This document shows positions 1-6,325 of a stretch of 16,093 nucleotides of DNA, in pieces. The translations under genes and the position numbers were made by a program. Source of the stretch: Bacteroidales bacterium UBA6360 (lineage in GTDB: Bacteria > Bacteroidota > Bacteroidia > Bacteroidales > UBA932); assembly GCA_002440085.1 (NCBI GenBank), contig DJRM01000035.1, positions 1-16,093 on the forward strand, in the 5' to 3' direction. Below the pieces are notes generated by a model. It searched no databases. It was not told where the DNA came from and was given only the letters and a program-made list of their open reading frames with translations. Position 1 is the stretch's first letter. Every line of letters begins with the position of its first letter.

Positions 1-871
1 AGAACTCCTTGAGCGTCTTTGCGATGGCCTCGCGGAAGGCCGCCAGATGCGTTCCTCCGTCGCGGGTGTTCTGCCCGTTCACGAACGACGCTATGTTCTC
101 CCCGTAGTCGTTGCCGTGGGTGAGCACCACCTCGATGTCCTGCCCCTCAAGATGAATGGGGGGATAGAGAGGAGGATGCTCGGGGTCGAGGTTGTCGTTC
201 ACGATGTCGAGAAGCCCGTTCTTCGAGACATACGGCGTACCGTTCAGCGTGATGGTCAGCCCCTTGTTGAGGTAGCAGTAGTTCTTGACCATCTTCTCGA
301 CGAACTCCATCTTGAAATGGAAATTTCCGAACATATCCACGTCCGGCACGAAGCACACGAGCGTTCCGTTCTTCTCCTTCGTGCTCATGTTGTCCCTGTC
401 GGTGACCTCCTCTTTAAGCCGCCCCCTCTCGAACGTGGCGCTGGCCATCTTTCCGTCACGGTAGGCCTCGATGTGGAACCATGACGACAGCGCGTTCACC
501 GCCTTCGTGCCCACTCCGTTGAGTCCGACGGATTTCTGAAAGACCTTGGTGTCGTATTTCGCTCCCGTGTTCAGCTTGCTCACCGCGAGCGTCAGCTTTC
601 CCAGCGGAATGCCTCGCCCGAAATCCCTCACGGCCACTTTTCCCGCCTCGTCGATGTCAATCTTCACATTCTTTCCGAATCCCATCGCGAACTCGTCGAT
701 GCAGTTATCCACGACCTCCTTCAGCAGGACATATATCCCGTCCCCCTGATTGCTGCCGTCCCCGAGCCGTCCGATGTACATTCCAGGCCTTTTCCGGATG
801 TGCACCACGTCCTCAAGGGTTCTGATGCTGTCGTCGTTGTAGTCGTTTACAGTAGGATTCGTCTGTGCCAT
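1..871 (-). CDS. parE: DNA topoisomerase IV subunit B (ParE), N-terminal part, cut by window edge
   Basis: ATPase subunit of a type IIA topoisomerase; with ParC it relaxes and decatenates DNA after replication. Only the first 290 codons lie inside the window, so the C-terminal TOPRIM part is outside. Translation from the ATG at 871 shows the GHKL ATPase motifs in order: EVVDNCIDE (residues 52-60, catalytic Glu and Mg-binding Asn), DFGRGIP (83-89) and VGLNGVG (115-121). The opening RPGMYIGRLGDGSNQGDGIY is typical of the Bacteroidetes ParE form; GyrB proteins have a different insert here. The assignment of ParE over GyrB rests on this N-terminus and is likely but not certain. A consensus promoter lies 50-80 bases upstream. 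It reads away from the other genes of the window, and no partner subunit is visible. Confidence 0.9.
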   Translation of the reverse strand, partial: MAQTNPTVNDYNDDSIRTLEDVVHIRKRPGMYIGRLGDGSNQGDGIYVLLKEVVDNCIDEFAMGFGKNVKIDIDEAGKVAVRDFGRGIPLGKLTLAVSKLNTGAKYDTKVFQKSVGLNGVGTKAVNALSSWFHIEAYRDGKMASATFERGRLKEEVTDRDNMSTKEKNGTLVCFVPDVDMFGNFHFKMEFVEKMVKNYCYLNKGLTITLNGTPYVSKNGLLDIVNDNLDPEHPPLYPPIHLEGQDIEVVLTHGNDYGENIASFVNGQNTRDGGTHLAAFREAIAKTLKEF

Positions 872-921
872 ATTCTGTCCTCGTCAAAAAGTGCGACTTT
901 CCGCAAAAAGCGAAAAACACG

Positions 922-953
922 CAAATTTACGAAAAACCGCCGAACTTGACAAA
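922..953 (-). promoter_or_regulatory. Promoter of parE
   Basis: On the minus strand TTTG (953-950) is followed after exactly 20 bases by TAAATTTG (929-922). This matches the Bacteroidetes primary sigma factor consensus TTTG-N19-21-TAnnTTTG. It predicts a start of transcription near 916 and a leader of about 45 bases before the parE ATG. The -33 box sits directly against the stop codon of the upstream ATPase gene. Confidence 0.75.
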
Positions 954-954
954 T

Positions 955-2103
955 TCAGATTTGTCCCCATGGGACGACATTGCCTCCGGAAGTCTTCATC
1001 TGGCTGTCTCCGGCATAAACCACTGCCTTATGTGCGGAATCCGCAGACGACAGTTTTGACCAGTAGTCCAACCCTTTGAAAAAGTCGCGCTTGAATGTTG
1101 AACCGGACTTGATTTCGTAGGCAAATTGTCTGTCGGCATCCGGGATGAGCAAATCGACTTCATTGCCATTGCTGTCGCGCCAGAATGAAAAGTTCGCTTC
1201 CCGTCCGACATTCAGGTGCTTTTTCACAAACTCATTGATGACCATATTCTCAAAAAGGCCTCCACGAAGATAATGGGTAGAAAGTTGTGAGGCTGAAGTT
1301 ATTTCAAGCAGCGAGCAGGCAAGCCCAGTGTCGCAGAAATACAGTTTAGGGGATTTGACAAGGCGTTTCGAAAAATTATGGTGGTCGGGACGCAGCAGAT
1401 AGATTATATAGCATTGCTCCAGAATTGAAAGCCAACTCTGAGCTGTGGTCTGGGAGATCCCGCATTCTGTGGCGAGTGAAGACACATTCAGCAATTGCCC
1501 GATTCGCCCGGCGCACAACTTTATGAATCGGACAAAAAGTGACAGGTCTCCCACATTTCTGATGTCGCGAACGTCGCGTTCCACGTATGTGTTTATGTAG
1601 TTCGGGTAATAGTCAGCAGGCTCAATACCTCTGTCATATAGTCTCGGGTATCCTCCGCAGAAGATTTCCTCATTGACCGATGAGGGACATATTCCGGCTT
1701 CCGCCAGTTCGTGATGTGAGAAGGGCAAAAGTGTAAGTATACCGATTCGCCCGGCTAAAGTCTCATCAACGGACGACATCAGCAGCATATTTTGAGACCC
1801 GGTGAGAACATACATACCCGTCCTGTTCTCATTGTCCGTATGTGTCTGAAGATAAGATAATATGGACGGTTCTTTCTGCACCTCATCGATTATTGTCCTG
1901 TCCGGATAGGTCGCGATGAACCCCCTCGGGTCTTCCTTTGCAAAAGTTCTTGTGTCGATGTCTGAAAAAGAAACATACTTGTAGTCGGGAAACGTCATTT
2001 TTGCCAATGTAGATTTCCCGGACTGTCTTGGACCTGTCAACATAACAAACGGGAACTTGCTGGAAAGTTCCTCTATCTTTAACTGTAACTCGCGATGAAT
2101 CAT
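955..2103 (-). CDS. AAA_14/DUF4143 family ATPase, 382 aa
   Basis: The N-terminal AAA_14 ATPase domain has a Walker A motif GPRQSGKST (residues 24-32), a Walker B IIDEVQ (71-76) and a sensor-like VLTGSQN (99-105). After YVERDVRDI (173-181) comes a winged-helix-like segment (about 206-225). The DUF4143 C-terminal domain contains GNEVDLL (314-320 region) and EIKSG (330-334), a spacing that resembles the PD-(D/E)XK nuclease core. Length and domain order are those of complete family members. The family is very common and often multicopy in Bacteroidetes and other anaerobes; its cellular role is not settled, so no function is claimed. The start ATG at 2103 directly precedes the conserved region. 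Its upstream region carries a strong inverted repeat that overlaps the -7 box, suggesting control by a repressor. It may also be read through from vsr upstream. Confidence 0.9.
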   Translation of the reverse strand: MIHRELQLKIEELSSKFPFVMLTGPRQSGKSTLAKMTFPDYKYVSFSDIDTRTFAKEDPRGFIATYPDRTIIDEVQKEPSILSYLQTHTDNENRTGMYVLTGSQNMLLMSSVDETLAGRIGILTLLPFSHHELAEAGICPSSVNEEIFCGGYPRLYDRGIEPADYYPNYINTYVERDVRDIRNVGDLSLFVRFIKLCAGRIGQLLNVSSLATECGISQTTAQSWLSILEQCYIIYLLRPDHHNFSKRLVKSPKLYFCDTGLACSLLEITSASQLSTHYLRGGLFENMVINEFVKKHLNVGREANFSFWRDSNGNEVDLLIPDADRQFAYEIKSGSTFKRDFFKGLDYWSKLSSADSAHKAVVYAGDSQMKTSGGNVVPWGQI

Positions 2104-2112
2104 TGTGTTTTG

Positions 2113-2161
2113 TAAATTTTATGCAAATTTAAACTAAAAAAGTGAATTTGCATAAAATTTA
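2113..2161 (-). promoter_or_regulatory. Promoter with 17-bp inverted repeat upstream of the AAA_14 ATPase
   Basis: TAAATTTTATGCAAATT (2113-2129) and its exact reverse complement (2145-2161) are separated by 15 bases. The minus-strand -7 box TAAATTTG lies at 2131-2124, so one arm covers the -7 box; no good -33 box is seen. A further direct copy of the core ATTTGCATAAA lies at 2170-2180. The arrangement looks like a repressor operator, possibly autoregulatory, but it could also form an RNA hairpin in the leader. Confidence 0.6.
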
Positions 2162-2208
2162 TGGCGGCGATTTGCATAAATCTGATTTGGGCGCTCCCTG
2201 CCCTTGTG

Positions 2209-2276
2209 CTGTTTTATAGCGTCGCGGGCTATGGCCTCGACGCTCCTCTTGGCCCTGTCTCTGCTCTGTTTTATAG
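2209..2276. repeat. Two direct copies of an 11-base repeat
   Basis: CTGTTTTATAG occurs at 2209-2219 and again at 2266-2276, a period of 57 bases. The second copy includes the vsr stop codon. The rest of the gap between vsr and the ATPase gene (2162-2270) shows no convincing gene. The flanking bases are only loosely similar, so this may be the remnant of a tandem duplication or chance. Confidence 0.35.
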
Positions 2277-2753
2277 GGACTCGTTGGAAAGTTTCCGGAC
2301 GGAGGCCGGGATGGAGTGGATTGCTTCCGGTTCGAGTCTCTGGCGGAGCTGCGTTTCGAGAAGTTCGAGCCGGTCGGCGCGGCTGCGGGGCTTGAGCTCG
2401 CACTCCCAGACGACAATGGCGTGCCATCCGAGGCGTTCGAGTTCCCCGATGTCTTTCGCGTCGCGCTCCTTGTTGCGGCGGATTTTTTCCTCCCAGAAGT
2501 CCGGATTTGTCTTCGGGACGGTGGCGTAGCGGCAGAGCTGGTGGCCGTGCCAGAAGCAGCCGTTGATGAAAATGACGGTGTGATATTTCCGCAGCACGAT
2601 GTCAGGACTGCCCGGCAGGTCTTTCCGGTGCAGGGAATAGCGAAACCCCCGTGCATGCAGGAATCTGCGCGCAATCATCTCCGGACGCGTGTCCACGCTC
2701 CGAATCCGCGACATGCAATAATGCCGCTGCTCTTCTGTCATCTTGTCCGCCAT
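2271..2753 (-). CDS. vsr: Very short patch repair endonuclease (Vsr)
   Basis: Strand-specific endonuclease that nicks at T:G mismatches arising from deamination of 5-methylcytosine. Counting from the ATG at 2753 the protein has 160 residues (E. coli Vsr has 156). Key residues align closely: catalytic Asp in LPGSPDIV (D51), NGCFWHGHQLC with C66, H69, H71 and C74, and VVWECEL with C118, consistent with the structural zinc site and active site of the family. DTRPEMIARR (21-30) is also typical. The reading frame continues upstream to a TTG at 2771, but that codon lies inside the -7 promoter box, so the ATG at 2753 is preferred. No cytosine methyltransferase (Dcm-like) is found beside it, although Vsr genes often accompany one. 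Confidence 0.93.
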   Translation of the reverse strand: MADKMTEEQRHYCMSRIRSVDTRPEMIARRFLHARGFRYSLHRKDLPGSPDIVLRKYHTVIFINGCFWHGHQLCRYATVPKTNPDFWEEKIRRNKERDAKDIGELERLGWHAIVVWECELKPRSRADRLELLETQLRQRLEPEAIHSIPASVRKLSNESL

Positions 2754-2768
2754 AGTCTTGCTCTGCGG

Positions 2769-2804
2769 CAAAGATAGGCAAAAATTGCAGATTATATTTG
2801 CAAA
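2769..2804 (-). promoter_or_regulatory. Probable promoter of vsr
   Basis: TATCTTTG lies at 2776-2769 on the minus strand, a perfect -7 box. The nearest TTTG upstream (2804-2801) is 24 bases away, longer than the usual 19-21, so the -33 element is doubtful. That TTTG is half of the palindrome ATTTGCAAAT (2796-2805), whose other half serves the divergent promoter. Predicted leader to the ATG at 2753 is only about 10 bases. Confidence 0.5.
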
Positions 2805-2828
2805 TTCCCCGAATACTCGATAACTTTG
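2797..2828 (+). promoter_or_regulatory. Promoter reading towards the lipoprotein operon
   Basis: TTTG (2797-2800), 20 bases, then TAACTTTG (2821-2828): a full match to the Bacteroidetes consensus. Transcription would start near 2834. No coding region begins within 400 bases, so it either drives a non-coding RNA or gives the small protein and lipoprotein genes a leader of about 415 bases. I found no equally good plus-strand promoter between here and 3251. Confidence 0.65.
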
Positions 2829-2909
2829 CCACCGAATGTGAAAGCAAGGTCAGCGACTTAGCTAATGGGATTTGTAGGCGTTAATACACAGTGTGTTGCA
2901 ACTTCCTTC

Positions 2910-2919
2910 GGGGGGGGGG
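2910..2919 (+). repeat. Homopolymer run of ten G
   Basis: Ten consecutive G residues in a non-coding stretch, between the first and second stem-loops of the putative leader. Such runs can vary in length by slipped-strand mispairing. It does not lie in a recognisable ORF. Confidence 0.9.
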
Positions 2920-3150
2920 CAGAAACTATCGTCTCATTGGGCTGAAAGCCTTCTGAATTTAAATAGTTGCGAAAACGTATCCGGGAGGGTACTGAATCCT
3001 TAACAGGTTTCAGTGCCCTCTCGTCGTATATACTCATTTCTGCACTTTGAACAGACAACCGCCGTGCGGGAATGGGCGTAGAAGTAAGAAGCTGTTTTAA
3101 TTTTTTTTTGTTAAACAGATTCTTAACAACCGGACGAAACAAAATTGAAA

Positions 3151-3239
3151 TTATAAAGGTTGTTTGGGGGCTGTCGATGTGAATCGCCGCGTGGCTCGTC
3201 CGGCACAGGCCCCCATTTTTGAGGTGACAAACCTTATAA
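3151..3239 (+). promoter_or_regulatory. Interrupted inverted repeat just upstream of the small protein gene
   Basis: Two nested arm pairs are seen. TTATAAAGGTT (3151-3161) pairs with AACCTTATAA (3230-3239) with one bulged A. TGGGGGCTGT (3165-3174) pairs with ACAGGCCCCCA (3205-3215) with one bulged G. The central loop is 30 bases. The structure ends 11 bases before the ATG at 3251, so as RNA it could influence translation of the operon. As DNA it could be a recombination site, but 89 bp is short for a known invertible promoter. Confidence 0.5.
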
Positions 3240-3250
3240 ACAATTATACA

Positions 3251-3391
3251 ATGTACTACGCTAAACAAAAAAGCTATGAGACACCGCTGCTGTCCGTGGT
3301 GGCCGTCTCCACCGAAACGGGTTTCGCCGGAAGCAAGAACGGCGTCGCCGACACTGAATCTCTGACCGAGAAATTTTATCAATGGCAATAG
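3251..3391 (+). CDS. Small protein (46 aa) preceding surface lipoprotein
   Basis: A short ORF opening at the only ATG in frame, with sequence MYYAKQKSYETPLLSVV and ending in FYQWQ. The pattern of a basic start, then Y-x-x-P, then a short hydrophobic stretch (LLSVVAV), an acidic residue and a Gly/Ser turn (FAGSKNG) resembles short proteins often found directly ahead of fimbrillin-like lipoproteins in Bacteroidales. That resemblance is from memory and not a searched match. There is no signal peptide or cysteine. The stop codon is 13 bases before the lipoprotein ATG, so the two genes should be cotranscribed and may be translationally coupled. Function unknown. The frame extends upstream to TTG (3164) and GTG (3179) codons, but these lie in the inverted repeat and the encoded residues do not look conserved. 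Confidence 0.6.
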   Translation: MYYAKQKSYETPLLSVVAVSTETGFAGSKNGVADTESLTEKFYQWQ

Positions 3392-3404
3392 GGAGGATGT
3401 GACT

Positions 3405-5675
3405 ATGAGAACAACTAAATCATTATTGCTGGCTGTGTTAGCCTTTCTTTCAGTTTCTTGTGCAAAGGAAAACATTAAGGAAACTGTGACTTCAGCTCCG
3501 AAAGACGGGCTTGTCGAACTGACTTTCAATGCGGTCTCGACTGAGATGACGAAGACTTCTTTGGGCGAGAATGTTGACGGAAAATATGCCGTGAACTGGA
3601 ACAAGACGGACAAAATCGCAGTCCTTGACGGTAATACGGGCGATACGTATGAGTTCGATTATGTTTCAGGTGACGGTACGCAGGCTACTTTTAGCGGGAA
3701 AGTTTCTTCTGAAGCAAAAGAATTCTATGCGTTATATCCTTACAGCACAGGCGTTTCATGCGATGGAGCCGAGTATATTGATGTCCCGTTGTCAAATGAC
3801 CAGACCGCAACAGCCGCAGGCATATCTTCCGGCGTGATGGTCGCATACGCTGATGCGGACATGAACCTCAAGTTCAAGAATGTGACAGCCTACATCAAGC
3901 TCACAATTCCGTCCGGCATTACTTATGTCAGCTTCGCCGGCGCGAATAAGGAGAAACTCTCCGGTAAGCTTTCTTTTGCATTCGACGGTAGTACGGTAGG
4001 TGGTGTTACTGGCGATGAGGGGAGAGAAGTATCTTTAGGCGATGGTGAGTCTGAACTTGCCGCAGGAACTTATTATCTCGCGGTGGCTCCGGTTGCGCTT
4101 CCGAATGGATTTGTCGTTGAATATATGAATGTGGACGGCGAAACCACAACGGAGCAGGGCGCAAAAGAACCGGAACTCACGCCGGGAATGATTCTCAATC
4201 TCGGTGAGCGCAATCCGTTCAAGCCAGTGGACTTGACGAGAGGTGCTGCCTGGGAGTGGACGGCGACAGAGAAAGTCTGGAGCGATGCTGGGGCGAAAAC
4301 ACTTAATGGGCACGCGTGGACTTTGTCATATACCGGAGACTCGTATTATGGGTATGAAGGGTCTAACAATGGAGACCGTGGTCTTCAGTTTGGGTCAAAA
4401 AATGCTCTTGCATCAAGCGTAACTCTGAACTCGATATTTGGAAGTTCTTATGGAATAAACGAAGTCGTTGTCAATGCTGCGTGTGCAAGCGATAGCGATG
4501 CTAAATTGGGCGTTACAGTAGGCGGAAAGACCCTTACGTGCGAGAATTCAACTTCGGTTTCATTGACGCAGGCATCCACAGAATATACTTTCAAGAGCAC
4601 AGAACTTTTGGCTGGTGATATTGTTATCACATTGTCTCAGACAACTAAGAAGGCCATGTATCTCAAGTCAATATTCATCAATCCAGTGGAAAAGACACAA
4701 CTCGCAACTCCGACAAATATAGTCGCTGCAGTTGATGAAACCACAAAGAATAAGATTAATGTTTCGTGGGATGCGGTAGAGAATGCCGGCTCGTATGTCG
4801 TTTCTTGCGGTGAACTGGACCATGTCACTACGACAACGCCTTCCGCTTCTTTCGAAAACCTCGCATGGTCAACGGATTATAAGTTTTCTGTTGTTGCAAA
4901 ACCTTCCGCCGGTGACGCGGAGCATCTTGATTCGGATATGGGAGAATCTAATGTTGTGTCAGTGGGCGAGAATCCGGCTCCATACATAGAATTGTCAGCA
5001 GACAAAGAGGAGGCCGCCGCCGATGTGACAACAGTCTCTTTCTCGGTTAAGTCAAACGTTGACTGGACGGTAAGCACGGATGCTGACTGGATTACGGACT
5101 ACACCAAATCCGGCAGCAAGTCTGCTGACGTATCCCTCACATTCACTGCAAACGACACTGATTCAGACAGAATTGCCTCAATTACAGTAAAATCCGCAGA
5201 TGGAACAGTTTCAAAAGTATTCTCACTTACGCAGAAAAAAGTTGGCGCGGTGTCGGTGAAAGATATTTTGACGGCATCTATGTTTGTTGCCGATAAGGTC
5301 GAATATAAAGATTTCTCGTCAGTTAAAGCGCTTTCCAATGCAGTGTATGCCGGTAATTCTGCGAAAACAAGTAATGGCGGCATTCAATTGCGTTCAAAAA
5401 ATAGTAATTCAGGCATTGTGACAACACAGTCCGGAGGCGTGGTTAAGTCCTTGACGTTCACAATTGCATCAGGATCAAAAACGATTGATATTTATGGAAA
5501 AAATGAAGCCTATTCGTCAGCATCTGATTTGTATGATTCTAAAAAGCAAGGCACAAAAATAGGTTCGTTATCTACGACAGGAACAATAACGGTGGATGGC
5601 ACTTATAATTATGTCGGTATTCGTTCTAATGATGGAGCTGTATATATTACAAGTATAGAAATAGTTTGGGAATAG
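3405..5675 (+). CDS. Multidomain surface lipoprotein: fimbrillin-like, FN3 and BACON domains (756 aa)
   Basis: The signal peptide MRTTKSLLLAVLAFLSVSC ends in a lipidation cysteine at residue 19; the lipobox SVSC is slightly unusual. The following AKEN resembles the short charged signal that sends Bacteroidetes lipoproteins to the cell surface. Apparent domains are: a fimbrillin-like region (about 36-270, with TKTSL, VNWNKTDKIAV and YALYPYS); a beta-rich domain (about 282-428); a fibronectin type III domain (433-523, with INVSWDAVENAGSYVV); a BACON domain (527-612, with SNVDWTVSTDADWI); and a second beta-rich domain (615-756) resembling the first (LRSKN/FGSKN near the start, YITSIEI/YLKSIFI at the end). 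A GTG at 3399 is in frame, but GGGAGG at 3391-3396 is 8 bases from the ATG at 3405, which is therefore chosen. It probably binds glycans or acts as an adhesin; no catalytic domain is visible. Confidence 0.88.
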   Translation: MRTTKSLLLAVLAFLSVSCAKENIKETVTSAPKDGLVELTFNAVSTEMTKTSLGENVDGKYAVNWNKTDKIAVLDGNTGDTYEFDYVSGDGTQATFSGKVSSEAKEFYALYPYSTGVSCDGAEYIDVPLSNDQTATAAGISSGVMVAYADADMNLKFKNVTAYIKLTIPSGITYVSFAGANKEKLSGKLSFAFDGSTVGGVTGDEGREVSLGDGESELAAGTYYLAVAPVALPNGFVVEYMNVDGETTTEQGAKEPELTPGMILNLGERNPFKPVDLTRGAAWEWTATEKVWSDAGAKTLNGHAWTLSYTGDSYYGYEGSNNGDRGLQFGSKNALASSVTLNSIFGSSYGINEVVVNAACASDSDAKLGVTVGGKTLTCENSTSVSLTQASTEYTFKSTELLAGDIVITLSQTTKKAMYLKSIFINPVEKTQLATPTNIVAAVDETTKNKINVSWDAVENAGSYVVSCGELDHVTTTTPSASFENLAWSTDYKFSVVAKPSAGDAEHLDSDMGESNVVSVGENPAPYIELSADKEEAAADVTTVSFSVKSNVDWTVSTDADWITDYTKSGSKSADVSLTFTANDTDSDRIASITVKSADGTVSKVFSLTQKKVGAVSVKDILTASMFVADKVEYKDFSSVKALSNAVYAGNSAKTSNGGIQLRSKNSNSGIVTTQSGGVVKSLTFTIASGSKTIDIYGKNEAYSSASDLYDSKKQGTKIGSLSTTGTITVDGTYNYVGIRSNDGAVYITSIEIVWE

Positions 5676-5699
5676 AATTCGTTCTTCTTGTAAAGTTAT

Positions 5700-5737
5700 C
5701 TCCGCCGCAGCCAACCCTGCGACGGAGGTTTGTTTTA
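5700..5737 (+). terminator. Intrinsic terminator of the lipoprotein operon
   Basis: CTCCGCCGCAG (5700-5710), loop CCAACC, then CTGCGACGGAG (5717-5727): an 11-pair stem with one mismatch, followed by GTTTGTTTTA. It lies 24 bases after the lipoprotein stop. An almost identical hairpin lies at 6340-6367 on the other side of the toxin-antitoxin module. Confidence 0.8.
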
Positions 5738-5741
5738 TGCC

Positions 5742-6014
5742 TCACTTGTCCTTGTAATGCCCGTATGTCGAAAGGACATAGACAGTGACAATTTCTTCTT
5801 TTACGCTATAGATGAGCCTATGTTTGTGCGTAATGTGTCGGGACATTTTCCCGGACAAGTCTCCAGTCAGTTGTTCCGGATGACCTGTGCCTGTCAATGG
5901 ATGTTCTGACAATTCAATCAGAAGTTTTCCGAGTTTCTTGAATGCCGCCGGTTCGCTTCTTTTCAATTTAGCCATTCCCTCTTTTGCGACATCGGCGAAA
6001 TCTAATATGTACAT
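5742..6014 (-). CDS. yoeB: YoeB/Txe family toxin, ribosome-dependent mRNA endonuclease
   Basis: A 90-residue RelE-superfamily toxin that cuts mRNA in the ribosomal A site and is neutralised by the antitoxin encoded just upstream. The family pattern is intact: HPLTGTGHPEQLTGDLSG (38-55) with Glu47, then SRHITHKHRLIYSV with Arg59, Arg66 and Tyr69, and the C-terminal YGHY with His86 and Tyr87. These correspond to the catalytic Glu, Arg and His-Tyr residues of E. coli YoeB (84 aa). The ATG at 6014 begins 3 bases after the antitoxin stop, the usual coupled order. The active-site residues are all present, so the toxin looks functional. Confidence 0.92.
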   Translation of the reverse strand: MYILDFADVAKEGMAKLKRSEPAAFKKLGKLLIELSEHPLTGTGHPEQLTGDLSGKMSRHITHKHRLIYSVKEEIVTVYVLSTYGHYKDK

Positions 6015-6017
6015 ATC

Positions 6018-6272
6018 CTATAGACTTTCGAGAAAACTGTTCAACTCTTCCATTGATTCCACTTTTGTGGACTCTCCCGAGGCAATCTGTTCTTCCGCCC
6101 TTTTCAACATTTTAAGGTACTCCGACTTCGACATCACCGTGTCGTCTTTGGTCACGGGTACAATTCTGAATGCCCCGGCCCGTGATTTCAATATCACGTC
6201 TTCACCTTTATTGACTAAAGAAAAATACTTGCTCTGGTTTGAACGGAATTCTCTGCTTGTAACGATAGTCAT
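6018..6272 (-). CDS. yefM: YefM/Phd family antitoxin
   Basis: An 84-residue antitoxin counted from the ATG at 6272. The N-terminal half, MTIVTSREFRSNQSKYFSLV followed by GEDVILKSRAGAFRIVPV (23-40), is the Phd/YefM DNA-binding fold. The C-terminal half (SKSEYLKMLKRAEEQ onward) is charged and helical, as expected for the toxin-wrapping tail. The frame continues upstream to 6335, but those codons run through the -7 box and the inverted repeat, so they are not part of the protein. It should bind its own promoter with the toxin as co-repressor. A perfect 10-bp inverted repeat upstream is a good candidate operator. Confidence 0.9.
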   Translation of the reverse strand: MTIVTSREFRSNQSKYFSLVNKGEDVILKSRAGAFRIVPVTKDDTVMSKSEYLKMLKRAEEQIASGESTKVESMEELNSFLESL

Positions 6273-6293
6273 GACAAAATCAATTTTATGTCG

Positions 6294-6325
6294 CAAATAT
6301 ATGCAAAATAAATTTGGTAACCAAG
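6294..6325 (-). promoter_or_regulatory. Promoter of the antitoxin-toxin operon
   Basis: On the minus strand TTG (6324-6322) is followed after 20 bases by TATATTTG (6301-6294), a perfect -7 box. Predicted transcription start is near 6288, giving a leader of about 15 bases before the ATG at 6272. Confidence 0.7.

Larger units (their letters stand above)
2834..3250 (+). other. Long structured untranslated region (leader or small RNA)
   Basis: No convincing gene lies in these 417 bases. The strand downstream of the promoter contains several stem-loops in order. GTT/ACAC pairs with GTGT/AAC at 2880-2902. AACTAT (2924-2929) pairs with ATAGTT (2963-2968) around an inner GGCT/AGCC hairpin (2940-2950). 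A 12-pair stem joins GAGGGTACTGAA (2985-2996) to TTCAGTGCCCTC (3009-3020), with one G-U pair. A G10 run lies at 2910-2919 and a T9 run at 3101-3109. I do not recognise a known RNA class; signatures of tmRNA, RNase P and SRP RNA were not seen. The T9 run is not directly preceded by a strong hairpin, so a terminator there is uncertain. Confidence 0.4.

Noticed and set aside
2134..2427. A 97-codon minus-strand frame overlapping the vsr C-terminus and continuing beyond it
   Set aside because: I considered a frameshifted extension of vsr, but vsr already has the family's normal length and ends cleanly. The extra codons fall in the direct repeats and the inverted repeat.
955..2753. AAA_14 ATPase plus Vsr as a defence island
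   Set aside because: The two genes adjoin, but each has its own promoter signals, no methyltransferase or other defence gene is near, and the ATPase family is not established as a defence factor.
3101..3109. T9 run as a terminator of a small RNA
   Set aside because: The nearest stem (CCGC/GCGG near 3060-3071) is short and more than 25 bases away. I keep the run as part of the leader rather than calling a terminator.
2858..3613. A 251-codon open frame on the minus strand across the leader and the lipoprotein start
   Set aside because: No recognisable protein features, and it overlaps the well-supported signal peptide of the lipoprotein and the structured leader.
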